Positions 1-6,546 of a stretch of DNA of 7,584 bases are shown piece after piece. The stretch is taken from positions 1-7,584 of the forward strand of contig JABISU010000084.1 in NCBI GenBank assembly GCA_018700255.1, written 5' to 3'. The position numbers and the translations under genes were made by a program. The stretch is from Flavobacteriales bacterium. Lineage in GTDB: Bacteria; Bacteroidota; Bacteroidia; Flavobacteriales; UA16. Within the stretch, counting starts at the first letter, position 1; every line of letters starts with the position of its first letter. Below the pieces are notes generated by a model. The model ran no database searches. It was given only the letters and a program-made list of their open reading frames with translations, and was not told the origin of the DNA.

Positions 1-12
1 CCAAAGACTCAT
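1..12 (-). CDS. Possible start of the next operon gene (partial, 4 codons)
   Basis: The isomerase stop codon (TGA, 9-11) overlaps an ATG at 10-12 in the arrangement ATGA, typical of translationally coupled genes. Only four codons (Met-Ser-Leu-Trp) fall inside the window, so neither the gene nor its product can be identified. This could also be a chance ATG. Confidence 0.3.
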
Positions 13-788
13 TTACCCTGGAAGTTGGGAGTTCGTTTTTCTAAAAATGATGCTACACCTTCTGCATAATCATCTGATTCTGCAGCACGAAATTGGTAGT
101 CTAATTCTCTAGCTAGTTGTTCGTCTAAATCGCTAGACATTCCTTCATGAAATGCAGCTTTTGTAAGCCCTAAAGCATATGTAGGCATTTTAGATAGCCG
201 TTTGGCAGTTTCAGACACTACATTTTCAAAATCCTCGTCCTTTACAGCTTTATAAATGAGCCCAATGTTTTCCGCATCTTTCGCGGATAACTTGTCTCCG
301 AAAAACGCAAGTGCTTTAGCTCTTTGCATGCCCACAAGTCTTGGCAGCCACCAAGTTCCACCACTGTCAGGTATAAGTCCTATTTTAGAAAAAGCCTGGA
401 TAAACGACGCGCTTTCTTTTGCAATTGTTAAATCACAAGCGTGAGCTATGTTAGCTCCAGCTCCTGCTGCAACTCCATTAACGGCCCCAACAATAGGCTT
501 TCTCATAGAGCACATTTTTCTAATGCTCGTGTTATATGTCTCTTCTACAATAACTTTAAAGTTAGGTGCGTCGGGAGCTGTAATTTCTTTTAGGTCTTGC
601 CCAGCACAGAATGCCATTCCGTTTCCTGTGATCACGATGCAACGTACACTTTCATCCGATGCTGCATCATCAAGTTCCTTTTGAAATGCTCTGCCCATTC
701 CCATATCAAAACTATTAAAAGCTTTAGGGCGATTTAGAGTAATTATTCTAACAGCTCCGTCATTTTCTACTTGTATTGATTGAGTCAT
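9..788 (-). CDS. paaG: PaaG-type enoyl-CoA isomerase (crotonase superfamily)
   Basis: A 259-residue cytoplasmic crotonase-fold protein, full length for the family. Oxyanion-hole segments are visible at residues 60-66 (FCAGQDL) and 105-115 (GVAAGAGANIA). The segment GLIPDSGGTW at 137-146 is the hallmark of PaaG, the isomerase that turns ring-1,2-epoxyphenylacetyl-CoA into the oxepin and also shifts double bonds in later beta-oxidation-like steps; Asp141 matches the PaaG catalytic aspartate. Both crotonase hydratase glutamates appear to be missing (the first falls in GAGANIA, the second aligns near Phe133), so isomerase fits better than hydratase. The ATG at 786-788 gives the usual N-terminus; no Shine-Dalgarno is seen. 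It lies 20 nt after the upstream ASST-like gene and is probably in the same operon. No other phenylacetate genes are visible, so a general acyl-CoA isomerase in fatty or aromatic acid breakdown is equally possible. Family is certain, exact substrate is not. Confidence 0.88.
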   Translation of the reverse strand: MTQSIQVENDGAVRIITLNRPKAFNSFDMGMGRAFQKELDDAASDESVRCIVITGNGMAFCAGQDLKEITAPDAPNFKVIVEETYNTSIRKMCSMRKPIVGAVNGVAAGAGANIAHACDLTIAKESASFIQAFSKIGLIPDSGGTWWLPRLVGMQRAKALAFFGDKLSAKDAENIGLIYKAVKDEDFENVVSETAKRLSKMPTYALGLTKAAFHEGMSSDLDEQLARELDYQFRAAESDDYAEGVASFLEKRTPNFQGK

Positions 789-808
789 CGACTGGGTGAT
801 AGATTATA

Positions 809-2737
809 TTATTTCTGTATTAATATTTTAGTAATAGCAAACCCTTCATTGGAAGAGATAGACACAAAGTAGGTCCCAGAATTTAAATGATTGAGGTCTA
901 AAGTTTCACCTAAAGAAGAAGTGTTATTAAGTGAGAAAACAATTCTTCCTTGCATATCTATAACATTTATATCAGCTTGGTGTATTGCCTTAGAAAATGA
1001 AAGATTCACTAACCCGTTTGATGGGTTAGGGTACAATCCAAATGTAAGTGGTGTAGGGTATCCCACACCCTCTAGTCCGTCAAATATCACAGATACCACG
1101 AGTGAATCAGTACAGCCCATGAGGTCTGTGACAGTTATCATGAAGTCACCAGCCTCAGACGTTGTGAATGTAAGTTCTTGAGATAAAGGAAGTATAGTGC
1201 TGTCAGATAATGACATCCATTCGATGATGTTTATTTGGCTCGAACCCTCTGCGAGAACTGTCACGGTCGCTATTCCAAGAGTATCGAAAGAAATAGAGTC
1301 GATTGAAAGCGTAAGATCACAACCTGATAGACACGATGATAACATTATTGGATTTAACTCAATAGGTAAGCCAGTCACGAAATCAATGTCGTCAAATGCG
1401 GGGTAGTCGGCTGGATAGCGACTAGCTCTAAATGTGAGGTTTTGCATCTGGGTGAGAACTGTCCCCTGACTTTGTGGAGTCGCCGTTCCCGCCTGGTTTA
1501 ACAATGGAGTTTTGTAATGCCAAACGAGCTCCCCTTCCTGAGTATACTCTCTCGAATCTCCAGTTCTCCCAGAACAAATAAGACTATTCCCATTCTCTAA
1601 TCGTTGGAATGAAGAAACGATGTTAGAGTATATAGTATTGGGATTGGGTGATTCAAATGTCCAATCGAAATCAGTTGGTAGATAAGTTCCTGTTGCAAGA
1701 TCAACCATGTACACATTTTCATATTCGTCGTAAATAGGGAGAAGAGTGTGAACAGAACTGTATTCACTCGTATCTCCTTGGACTCGATTATTAAATACTC
1801 CAACTTTTCCGTAATCAACACTGTTAGTGCTTAGAGCAAGATCAAGCCAGTGAGTGTGATGTTGGAAGCCTAGCTTAATATTTGTACTGTCACCCCTGTC
1901 ATACGCCATAGGATTTCCCCAGCGCCATTTCAACTCTCCAGGTGTTGTGTTGCCATAATCGACCACCCATATTTCATTAAATGTTGGCACGCTCAACATG
2001 ATGTGTTGGCTATACTCATCGAAATCAATAGCATTTATGTGTAACCAGTCAGCAGGTGCATTTAATTCAGAACCGAAGTTGATGTCGATTTTATTGATGT
2101 TTTCAGCAATGACTCCATAGTTAGACTTTGTAGAGTCTATATCCTGAACCAAATGATCCCAAACAGCCCATTCCCAAACAATTTCTCCCAATCCATCATC
2201 ACCTGGCGCAATTACCCATACAACTTCTGACCACATACCTGCACCTGTTAAGTTTTCAGGATTACGTCCAGCGTCTATGCACTCTAGTGAGTCTCGCTGT
2301 TCCCAAGCTGTGACAAGAACGTTTCCATTTGCCATTGGTTGAATGTCGTGGTGTAAACGATATTCAGCATCATTACGAGTGAATGACCAAATAGGCTCGT
2401 TATTCCAAGTTCGACGTTCAATTGTAGCTCCGCCTCCACCGGCCCAAATAGCATCATTTTGAAAATCAGCTGGACGGTAAGTTGTAATCACATCACTGTT
2501 TTCAAGAATGTAAATTACATTTGCTGGTCTTAGCGAATCAGCATTCTCCCATTTATGTACTACATTTCCACACATATCTAATAAGAATGCATCAGGTTGA
2601 TTGTGGGGAAAAATTAAGTTGAACCCACCATCAGTTGCTTCCTCGTTATAAATAATAGTTCCAATCGTATTATCCTGCGCAAAAGCTGCTGTAACCATCA
2701 TTGTTAAGACTAGAACACTTATGTATTTTAAGTTCAT
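809..2737 (-). CDS. Exported arylsulfotransferase (ASST)-like protein with Ig/PKD-like insert and T9SS sorting domain (paralogue A)
   Basis: A 642-residue secreted protein. A Sec signal peptide covers residues 1-20, with probable cleavage at AFA|QDN. Residues about 25-460 are an ASST-like beta-propeller with repeated Trp-rich strands (IVWEWAVWDHL, LKWRWGNP, LVWHYKTP). Landmarks are His129 in the HHD motif, His233 and Asn235 in DWLHINAID, and His293 in FQHHTHW. By spacing these match E. coli AssT His252, His356, Asn358 and His436, the last being the sulfohistidine nucleophile. The AssT Arg374 position is Pro251 here. Residues about 474-552 form an Ig/PKD-like beta domain absent from the neighbouring paralogue. 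Residues about 565-642 are a T9SS type A sorting domain (YPNPSNG, GTYFVSI, final lysine), predicting outer-membrane export and cleavage or anchoring. The ATG at 2735-2737 lies 4 nt after the stop of paralogue B. Family ASST enzymes move sulfate between phenolic compounds without PAPS; activity here is doubtful because of the missing Arg. Confidence 0.85.
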   Translation of the reverse strand: MNLKYISVLVLTMMVTAAFAQDNTIGTIIYNEEATDGGFNLIFPHNQPDAFLLDMCGNVVHKWENADSLRPANVIYILENSDVITTYRPADFQNDAIWAGGGGATIERRTWNNEPIWSFTRNDAEYRLHHDIQPMANGNVLVTAWEQRDSLECIDAGRNPENLTGAGMWSEVVWVIAPGDDGLGEIVWEWAVWDHLVQDIDSTKSNYGVIAENINKIDINFGSELNAPADWLHINAIDFDEYSQHIMLSVPTFNEIWVVDYGNTTPGELKWRWGNPMAYDRGDSTNIKLGFQHHTHWLDLALSTNSVDYGKVGVFNNRVQGDTSEYSSVHTLLPIYDEYENVYMVDLATGTYLPTDFDWTFESPNPNTIYSNIVSSFQRLENGNSLICSGRTGDSREYTQEGELVWHYKTPLLNQAGTATPQSQGTVLTQMQNLTFRASRYPADYPAFDDIDFVTGLPIELNPIMLSSCLSGCDLTLSIDSISFDTLGIATVTVLAEGSSQINIIEWMSLSDSTILPLSQELTFTTSEAGDFMITVTDLMGCTDSLVVSVIFDGLEGVGYPTPLTFGLYPNPSNGLVNLSFSKAIHQADINVIDMQGRIVFSLNNTSSLGETLDLNHLNSGTYFVSISSNEGFAITKILIQK

Positions 2738-2741
2738 CTTG

Positions 2742-4397
2742 TTAAATTTTAATTAGAGTTTTATTAGCAGAATTGTATCCATTTTCAAATCGCAAGATAT
2801 AGCAACCTTTAGGTAAACCATTACCAATTTTGAGAATATCTCCTTTCTCTGATGAGCCCTTTTCTATGAGTTTTCCTTCAAGGTTGTAAATAAACCAACT
2901 TCCTTTTTTTTCAAATCTCAACCACACCACATCTGTGAATGGATTAGGGTAGGCATCGATTTCTGTTAATTCGACAAAGCTGATGTCATTGGTGCAATTG
3001 TCTATCCAGCTATCGAGTTCAATAACATCCCCCGGGGTCATATCTCTTCCGATAAAACCCGGGAAGTCTGTAGAGTATCTCGGCATGCGGAATACTGCGT
3101 TGTTACCAGCATCGCTCCCTTGAGTGGTTGCCCCAAAGGCTGTAACGGGATTAATGTAATCCCAAACTATCTCCTCTTCAGGTGTAACCTCAAACCCGTA
3201 GCCGGCTGGGCCGTTGCAAATCAGAGTGTTACCGTTAGGAAGGCGAGAAGCGCCAGAAATTTGCTGGGCGTAAAAAAGTTCATCAAGTTCTGCAGCTTCG
3301 GGGTATCTCCACGAATATGTTTCTGGTAAGAAGGGAGAGATAATATCTTCAAGAGGGTACGTCCCGTTTTGTAGGGGGGGAGTCTCGATCTCATCTACAG
3401 AACTTAGATTTCCTTCGGGTCGATTTCTCCCGTTATTAAACACGAGTATCCTGCTAGACTGACCACTGCCACCTTCGGTATCGTCAATCCACTGACAATC
3501 GTGTTGAAAGAATAGTTTTCTGTCCTCGATTGTTCCTCTTCCATAAGTTTGGGGGTTGCCATAACGCCAAAGTAGATCGCCAGAAGTGGTAGCCGTTTCT
3601 TTTGTAGATAAATGGTGAGGAATAATGAAAATCTCGTTGAACTTGGCAGAACTAATTAAGATTTGGTCTAACGAAGAATTGTAATCAATCGCATTGCAAT
3701 GCATCCAGTCTTCGTTAAGAGCGTTTTGCCCCTGAGTTGTATAGTTGATGTTGAATTTTCGGGGTTCATCTGAAATCGAGGCTGAGAAATTAGGTAGTAA
3801 ACTGTCTGTGTTTTGCACGAGATGATCCCAGGCACTCCATTGCCAAATAACCTCTCCTCCATTTTCACCATAAGGCATTATTTCAGTTACTTGGCAACAC
3901 CAAACTGAATTTCCTTCTGTGTTCGGTGTTTTACCTAAGGATAGAGCCTCCTCATAAGAGTGAGTTTCCCAGGCGAGAATCAGAATGTTTCCGTTGGGCA
4001 TCATTTCAATATCGTGATGCTGGTGTTGAGATGTGTCAGCCCAATCAAATGACCAAGTTAAATCCCCTTCCCAATTAAACTTTTCTATTTTCCCTCCTGT
4101 CCCCCCTCCAGAAAATGAGGGGGTAGCATCGGAGCCAAGTTGAGCGGTTCTAAGTAAGCTGCCGTCATCTAGTATGTAAGCAGAAAGCCCTACTCTATAT
4201 TCACTTTCCCACTCGTTAACGACTCTCCCACAGTTGTCTATAAGGTAGGTGTTAAACGAAGATTGTGGGGCGATCAAGTTGTAGCCTTCAAAAGCTTGAG
4301 AAGAGTTTATGAAGTTTCCAACAGTCTGGGTTTGGGATCGTGTTTCGGAGAAAGTAGTAAGCGAAAAGAACACGCTAACTAGAAATAAGTTCTTCAT
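2742..4397 (-). CDS. Exported arylsulfotransferase (ASST)-like protein with T9SS sorting domain (paralogue B)
   Basis: A 551-residue secreted protein, collinear with the downstream gene (paralogue A). The N-terminus has a hydrophobic signal segment at 4-17, with likely cleavage near residue 21 (TRS|QTQ). The ASST-like propeller spans about 25-462: His127 in HHDI, His233 and Asn235 in DWMHCNAID, and His299 in FQHDCQW, with WRYGNPQTYGRG just before. The position matching AssT Arg374 is Ala251. Unlike paralogue A it has no Ig/PKD-like insert; the propeller runs almost directly into the T9SS type A sorting domain (about 480-551, starting at AYPNPF and ending KTLIKI). That accounts for nearly all of the 91-residue length difference. 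Cys56 in DNCGRVV is shared with paralogue A; extra cysteines (167, 168, 234, 301) are not. It starts 6 nt after the deaminase stop and overlaps no gene, consistent with one operon. It probably acts at the cell surface or outside; substrate unknown. Confidence 0.85.
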   Translation of the reverse strand: MKNLFLVSVFFSLTTFSETRSQTQTVGNFINSSQAFEGYNLIAPQSSFNTYLIDNCGRVVNEWESEYRVGLSAYILDDGSLLRTAQLGSDATPSFSGGGTGGKIEKFNWEGDLTWSFDWADTSQHQHHDIEMMPNGNILILAWETHSYEEALSLGKTPNTEGNSVWCCQVTEIMPYGENGGEVIWQWSAWDHLVQNTDSLLPNFSASISDEPRKFNINYTTQGQNALNEDWMHCNAIDYNSSLDQILISSAKFNEIFIIPHHLSTKETATTSGDLLWRYGNPQTYGRGTIEDRKLFFQHDCQWIDDTEGGSGQSSRILVFNNGRNRPEGNLSSVDEIETPPLQNGTYPLEDIISPFLPETYSWRYPEAAELDELFYAQQISGASRLPNGNTLICNGPAGYGFEVTPEEEIVWDYINPVTAFGATTQGSDAGNNAVFRMPRYSTDFPGFIGRDMTPGDVIELDSWIDNCTNDISFVELTEIDAYPNPFTDVVWLRFEKKGSWFIYNLEGKLIEKGSSEKGDILKIGNGLPKGCYILRFENGYNSANKTLIKI

Positions 4398-4403
4398 TTT
4401 ACT

Positions 4404-5444
4404 TTATTTATTTGACCAAACCTTCATCTTTTTCTCTTCTGGTATATACGACGCTTCAGCCGCCCAAGTGTTGCACTGGTTCATTTGATCGAAAGACATG
4501 CCTAAAATATTATGCGCGATGTGATACTCATCCATCAGGTCGATTCCCATCGCTCCAGGATCATCACTATTTATAGTAGTCCTGACGCCCATCTCCATGA
4601 GTTTTTTTAAAGGATGAGCCGCTAAATTAGGTACAGCCTGAGTCAGCCAATTGCTTGTAGGGCAAAGCTCAAGAGGGATTTTTTCATCTACGAGTCGTTG
4701 GATTACTTTTTCGTAGTGTATAGCTTGTACTCCGTGACCTATCCTGTCAGCATGAAGAAGGTCTATGCTGGTAATAATGTTCTTCGCCGCTTGCGGTAAA
4801 TTTGGTTCTCCTGCATGAATTGTAACTCCGAGACCTGCCGCCTTCGCCTTGTCGAAAATAGGTGCAAATGGCTTAGGAGGATATCCTACTTCATCGTCTG
4901 CAAGATCTACAGCTAAAATTTCCCCCTTATGCTCTATGGCAAAATCACACCAATACATGTTTTCCTCATGTGTCTTATTCCTTTGCAGTAAACAAATAAG
5001 TCCCACAGCTATAGGATACATCATCTCAGCCCTCTCGCACCCCCTCACTATAGCATTGTGCAACCCTTCGGCTCCAAGCTCTGGGAAAACTTCAAGAGTG
5101 AAGCTCGGGGCATACCTAAGCTCGAGTAGCCTCACATTGCTCTTTAGATACATATCCTCACACGCTTCAAATGCCAGTCTCTCAATCCTTACAAGTGAAG
5201 ACAATCTATCACGTGTCTGAAGAAATTTATTCAACACCGTGGGAAGATCATCCATAGGTTCTAATATTATAAACTCTCTCTCGAAATCCTCGTCGGACTT
5301 TACCTCAAGACCGTCTTCAATAGCCCACTCTCTCAAAGTTGAAGGTCTAAATGCAAGTTCTAAATGACAATGCAGTTCGACCTTGGGAATATCGAATAAT
5401 CTATTATTAATCTCCTCTAAATTCATCGTCGTAAGGTCGAACAT
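4404..5444 (-). CDS. Adenosine deaminase family metal-dependent hydrolase
   Basis: A 346-residue cytoplasmic TIM-barrel amidohydrolase, close to the 330-350 residues usual for adenosine/adenine deaminases. Zinc ligands and catalytic residues are present: HCH at 25-27, HAGE at 210-213 (zinc His210, catalytic Glu213), RIGHG at 234-238 (catalytic His237) and NSDDP at 292-296 (Asp294/Asp295). So it should hydrolytically deaminate a purine-like compound. Two substrate-contact sites differ from classical adenosine deaminase: the HLDG motif reads HLEL (28-30), and the Gly of LAGDE (Gly184 in mouse ADA, which contacts the purine) is Asp183 in LADDE. Adenine deaminases have HLEG, so a base, modified nucleoside or other ligand is possible. 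No gene symbol is given for that reason. The ATG at 5442-5444 is used; Met7 (5424-5426) is an alternative start. First gene of the likely operon, divergent from smpB across 42 bp. Confidence 0.88.
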   Translation of the reverse strand: MFDLTTMNLEEINNRLFDIPKVELHCHLELAFRPSTLREWAIEDGLEVKSDEDFEREFIILEPMDDLPTVLNKFLQTRDRLSSLVRIERLAFEACEDMYLKSNVRLLELRYAPSFTLEVFPELGAEGLHNAIVRGCERAEMMYPIAVGLICLLQRNKTHEENMYWCDFAIEHKGEILAVDLADDEVGYPPKPFAPIFDKAKAAGLGVTIHAGEPNLPQAAKNIITSIDLLHADRIGHGVQAIHYEKVIQRLVDEKIPLELCPTSNWLTQAVPNLAAHPLKKLMEMGVRTTINSDDPGAMGIDLMDEYHIAHNILGMSFDQMNQCNTWAAEASYIPEEKKMKVWSNK

Positions 5445-5457
5445 ATTTCATAGCACA

Positions 5458-5465
5458 CAAAACTT
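5458..5465 (-). promoter_or_regulatory. Candidate -7 element for the deaminase operon
   Basis: On the minus strand this reads AAGTTTTG, one mismatch (first base) from the Bacteroidota -7 consensus TAnnTTTG. It ends 13 nt before the deaminase ATG, giving a short leader. No convincing -33 TTTG box was found, so this is weak. Confidence 0.35.
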
Positions 5466-5474
5466 TATCATCAC

Positions 5475-5482
5475 TACCTTCG
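5475..5482 (+). promoter_or_regulatory. Candidate -7 promoter element for smpB, abutting the start codon
   Basis: TACCTTCG matches TAnnTTTG with one change (T to C). Only four bases (CATC) separate it from the GTG start at 5487, so transcription would begin at or within a few bases of the start codon. The same 12-nt block, TACCTTCGCATC, sits at the same offset before pyrD (6628-6639), which strengthens both calls. No clear -33 box is seen. Confidence 0.6.
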
Positions 5483-5486
5483 CATC

Positions 5487-5924
5487 GTGGCTCTAGAGAT
5501 TAGAAATAAAAAAGCTTCCTTTACTTACTTCCTAGAAGATGAGTTTACTGCGGGTATCCAATTAAATGGTAGTGAGATAAAGTCCATTCGTGCTTCTAAA
5601 GCTTCGATAGGAGAATCGTATTGTCGATTCGATAATGGTGAGCTATACGTTTTCAATATGTATATCTCAGAATATCCGAATGCTGGATATGTGCTTCAAT
5701 CTCCACGTAGACCAAGAAAACTACTCCTTCAAAAGAAGGAAATTAAAAAGCTGGATAAGAAGCTGAAAAATGTGGGTATAACACTTGTGCCAACACTACT
5801 TTTTATTTCAAAATCAGGTTATGCAAAACTCAAATTTAGTATTGCAAAGGGTAAGAAAATGCATGATAAACGCGCGACTTTAAAAGAAAAAGATATAGCT
5901 CGAGATTTAGATCGTTTAAGCTAA
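5487..5924 (+). CDS. smpB: SsrA-binding protein SmpB (tmRNA partner)
   Basis: A 145-residue small basic protein that binds tmRNA (SsrA) and places it in the A site of stalled ribosomes for trans-translation, tagging the unfinished peptide for proteolysis and freeing the ribosome. The OB-fold core is recognisable by LNGSEIKSIR (26-35), the GESY loop (42-45), the RRPRKLLLQKKEI segment (74-86) and the conserved C-terminal tail motif GKKMHDKRATLKEKD (122-136), which folds into the mRNA channel. Length is slightly below the E. coli protein (160), the difference lying at the tail end. The start is GTG at 5487: an in-frame TAG at 5451-5453 and the absence of any ATG between leave no better start. 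A promoter-like element lies 4 nt upstream, so the mRNA may be leaderless. Its last 9 bp overlap the end of the convergent 201-residue gene. The tmRNA gene itself is not in the window. Confidence 0.97.
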   Translation: MALEIRNKKASFTYFLEDEFTAGIQLNGSEIKSIRASKASIGESYCRFDNGELYVFNMYISEYPNAGYVLQSPRRPRKLLLQKKEIKKLDKKLKNVGITLVPTLLFISKSGYAKLKFSIAKGKKMHDKRATLKEKDIARDLDRLS

Positions 5925-6521
5925 GATCTCTTCTTGATTTGAGTCTTTAAAATCGTCTTGAGTAACTACAACTTTGTAATTGTCGCAAATTACTTCGTCC
6001 CAATCCCAATAGAAATTAGTTACAACGTCTCTTAATCCCGTCATAATAATTGGGTTAGGAACGTTCATATCTCTAAAGTAATCATCTTGGGATTCAATTA
6101 AGTGATATTTATAAAATACCGCCCTAGTCATTGCTGTAACAGAATTTGTTGAAGGATGATTAACTTTCTTCATAAAAGCCTTAAACTCTTTAACTTTCTT
6201 AGCGAAATTTTCTTTAGGCACACCTAGAATTCTGCCGAACTTAGCGCAACATCGTTTGATTATAGCTCTATCCACTCCGGGGTCAAAGTGTTTAGGCACT
6301 AAACTTAAATTAGCAGAGACAACGATCATCAAAAATCTACCGTAATCCTTAGGGTCAAGTTCGGGGCTTCTTTCAAACTCAGGGGAGGTGTTCAGAAGCT
6401 CTACTATTTTAGGCCAACCTTCTTCAACAATCTCTAAAGATGTATTCACAAAGATGTTCGCCACCTTTTCGTCGGTGAGTTTTCGCTTAGAGAGCCAGTT
6501 GAGTAGTCCGAGGTTCTTCAT
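5916..6521 (-). CDS. Uncharacterised 201-residue protein
   Basis: I do not recognise this protein. It has no signal peptide or membrane segment and looks soluble, cytoplasmic and mainly alpha-helical. Residues 82-120 are rich in basic residues (14 Lys/Arg), including the pair Cys91-Cys92. The C-terminal third has an aromatic acidic patch (NFYWDWDEVICDNY, 169-182) and an acidic end. Composition and codon use resemble its neighbours, and a near-perfect promoter match precedes it, so it is very likely a real gene and not a shadow: the opposite strand is not open across it. The ATG at 6519-6521 follows a TAnnTTTG element by 10 nt. It ends inside the last codons of convergent smpB (9 bp overlap) and is divergent from pyrD. 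Neither neighbour suggests a function. Confidence 0.8.
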   Translation of the reverse strand: MKNLGLLNWLSKRKLTDEKVANIFVNTSLEIVEEGWPKIVELLNTSPEFERSPELDPKDYGRFLMIVVSANLSLVPKHFDPGVDRAIIKRCCAKFGRILGVPKENFAKKVKEFKAFMKKVNHPSTNSVTAMTRAVFYKYHLIESQDDYFRDMNVPNPIIMTGLRDVVTNFYWDWDEVICDNYKVVVTQDDFKDSNQEEILA

Positions 6522-6531
6522 CCTTGGGACT

Positions 6532-6539
6532 CAAAGTTA
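6532..6539 (-). promoter_or_regulatory. -7 promoter element for the 201-residue gene
   Basis: On the minus strand this reads TAACTTTG, a perfect match to the Bacteroidota -7 consensus TAnnTTTG. It ends 10 nt before the ATG (6521), so the leader would be only a few bases. No TTTG box lies at the usual 19-21 nt spacing upstream. Confidence 0.6.
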
Positions 6540-6546
6540 AAACAGA

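Larger units (their letters stand above)
9..5444 (-). other. Probable four-gene operon: deaminase, two ASST-like genes, enoyl-CoA isomerase
   Basis: Four same-strand genes are separated by 6, 4 and 20 nt with no room for an internal promoter or terminator in the gaps. Seen: spacing and strand. Inferred: a single transcript starting in the 42 bp region before the deaminase, perhaps continuing past position 1. Confidence 0.7.

Noticed and set aside
448..684. Plus-strand open frame of 78 codons opposite the enoyl-CoA isomerase
   Set aside because: Antisense shadow of a full-length crotonase-family gene.
1597..1821. Minus-strand open frame of 74 codons in another frame of ASST-like paralogue A
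   Set aside because: Out-of-frame shadow inside a gene whose own frame carries conserved motifs; no sign that a frameshift is needed.
3030..3037. Palindrome CCCCGGGG in paralogue B
   Set aside because: Coding for Thr-Pro-Gly in the linker before the sorting domain; no second copy or other structure supports a role.
4102..4123. Perfect 7 bp GC-rich inverted repeat with 8 nt loop (CCCCCTC / GAGGGGG) inside paralogue B
   Set aside because: It encodes the glycine-rich stretch at residues about 93-102, comparable to the GGGG stretch in paralogue A, so codon choice for Gly explains it; no U-run follows, so it is not a terminator.
4849..5220. Plus-strand open frame of 123 codons within the deaminase gene
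   Set aside because: It lies wholly antisense to a well-supported adenosine deaminase family gene, is low-complexity Ser/Leu-rich and has no recognisable family or promoter.
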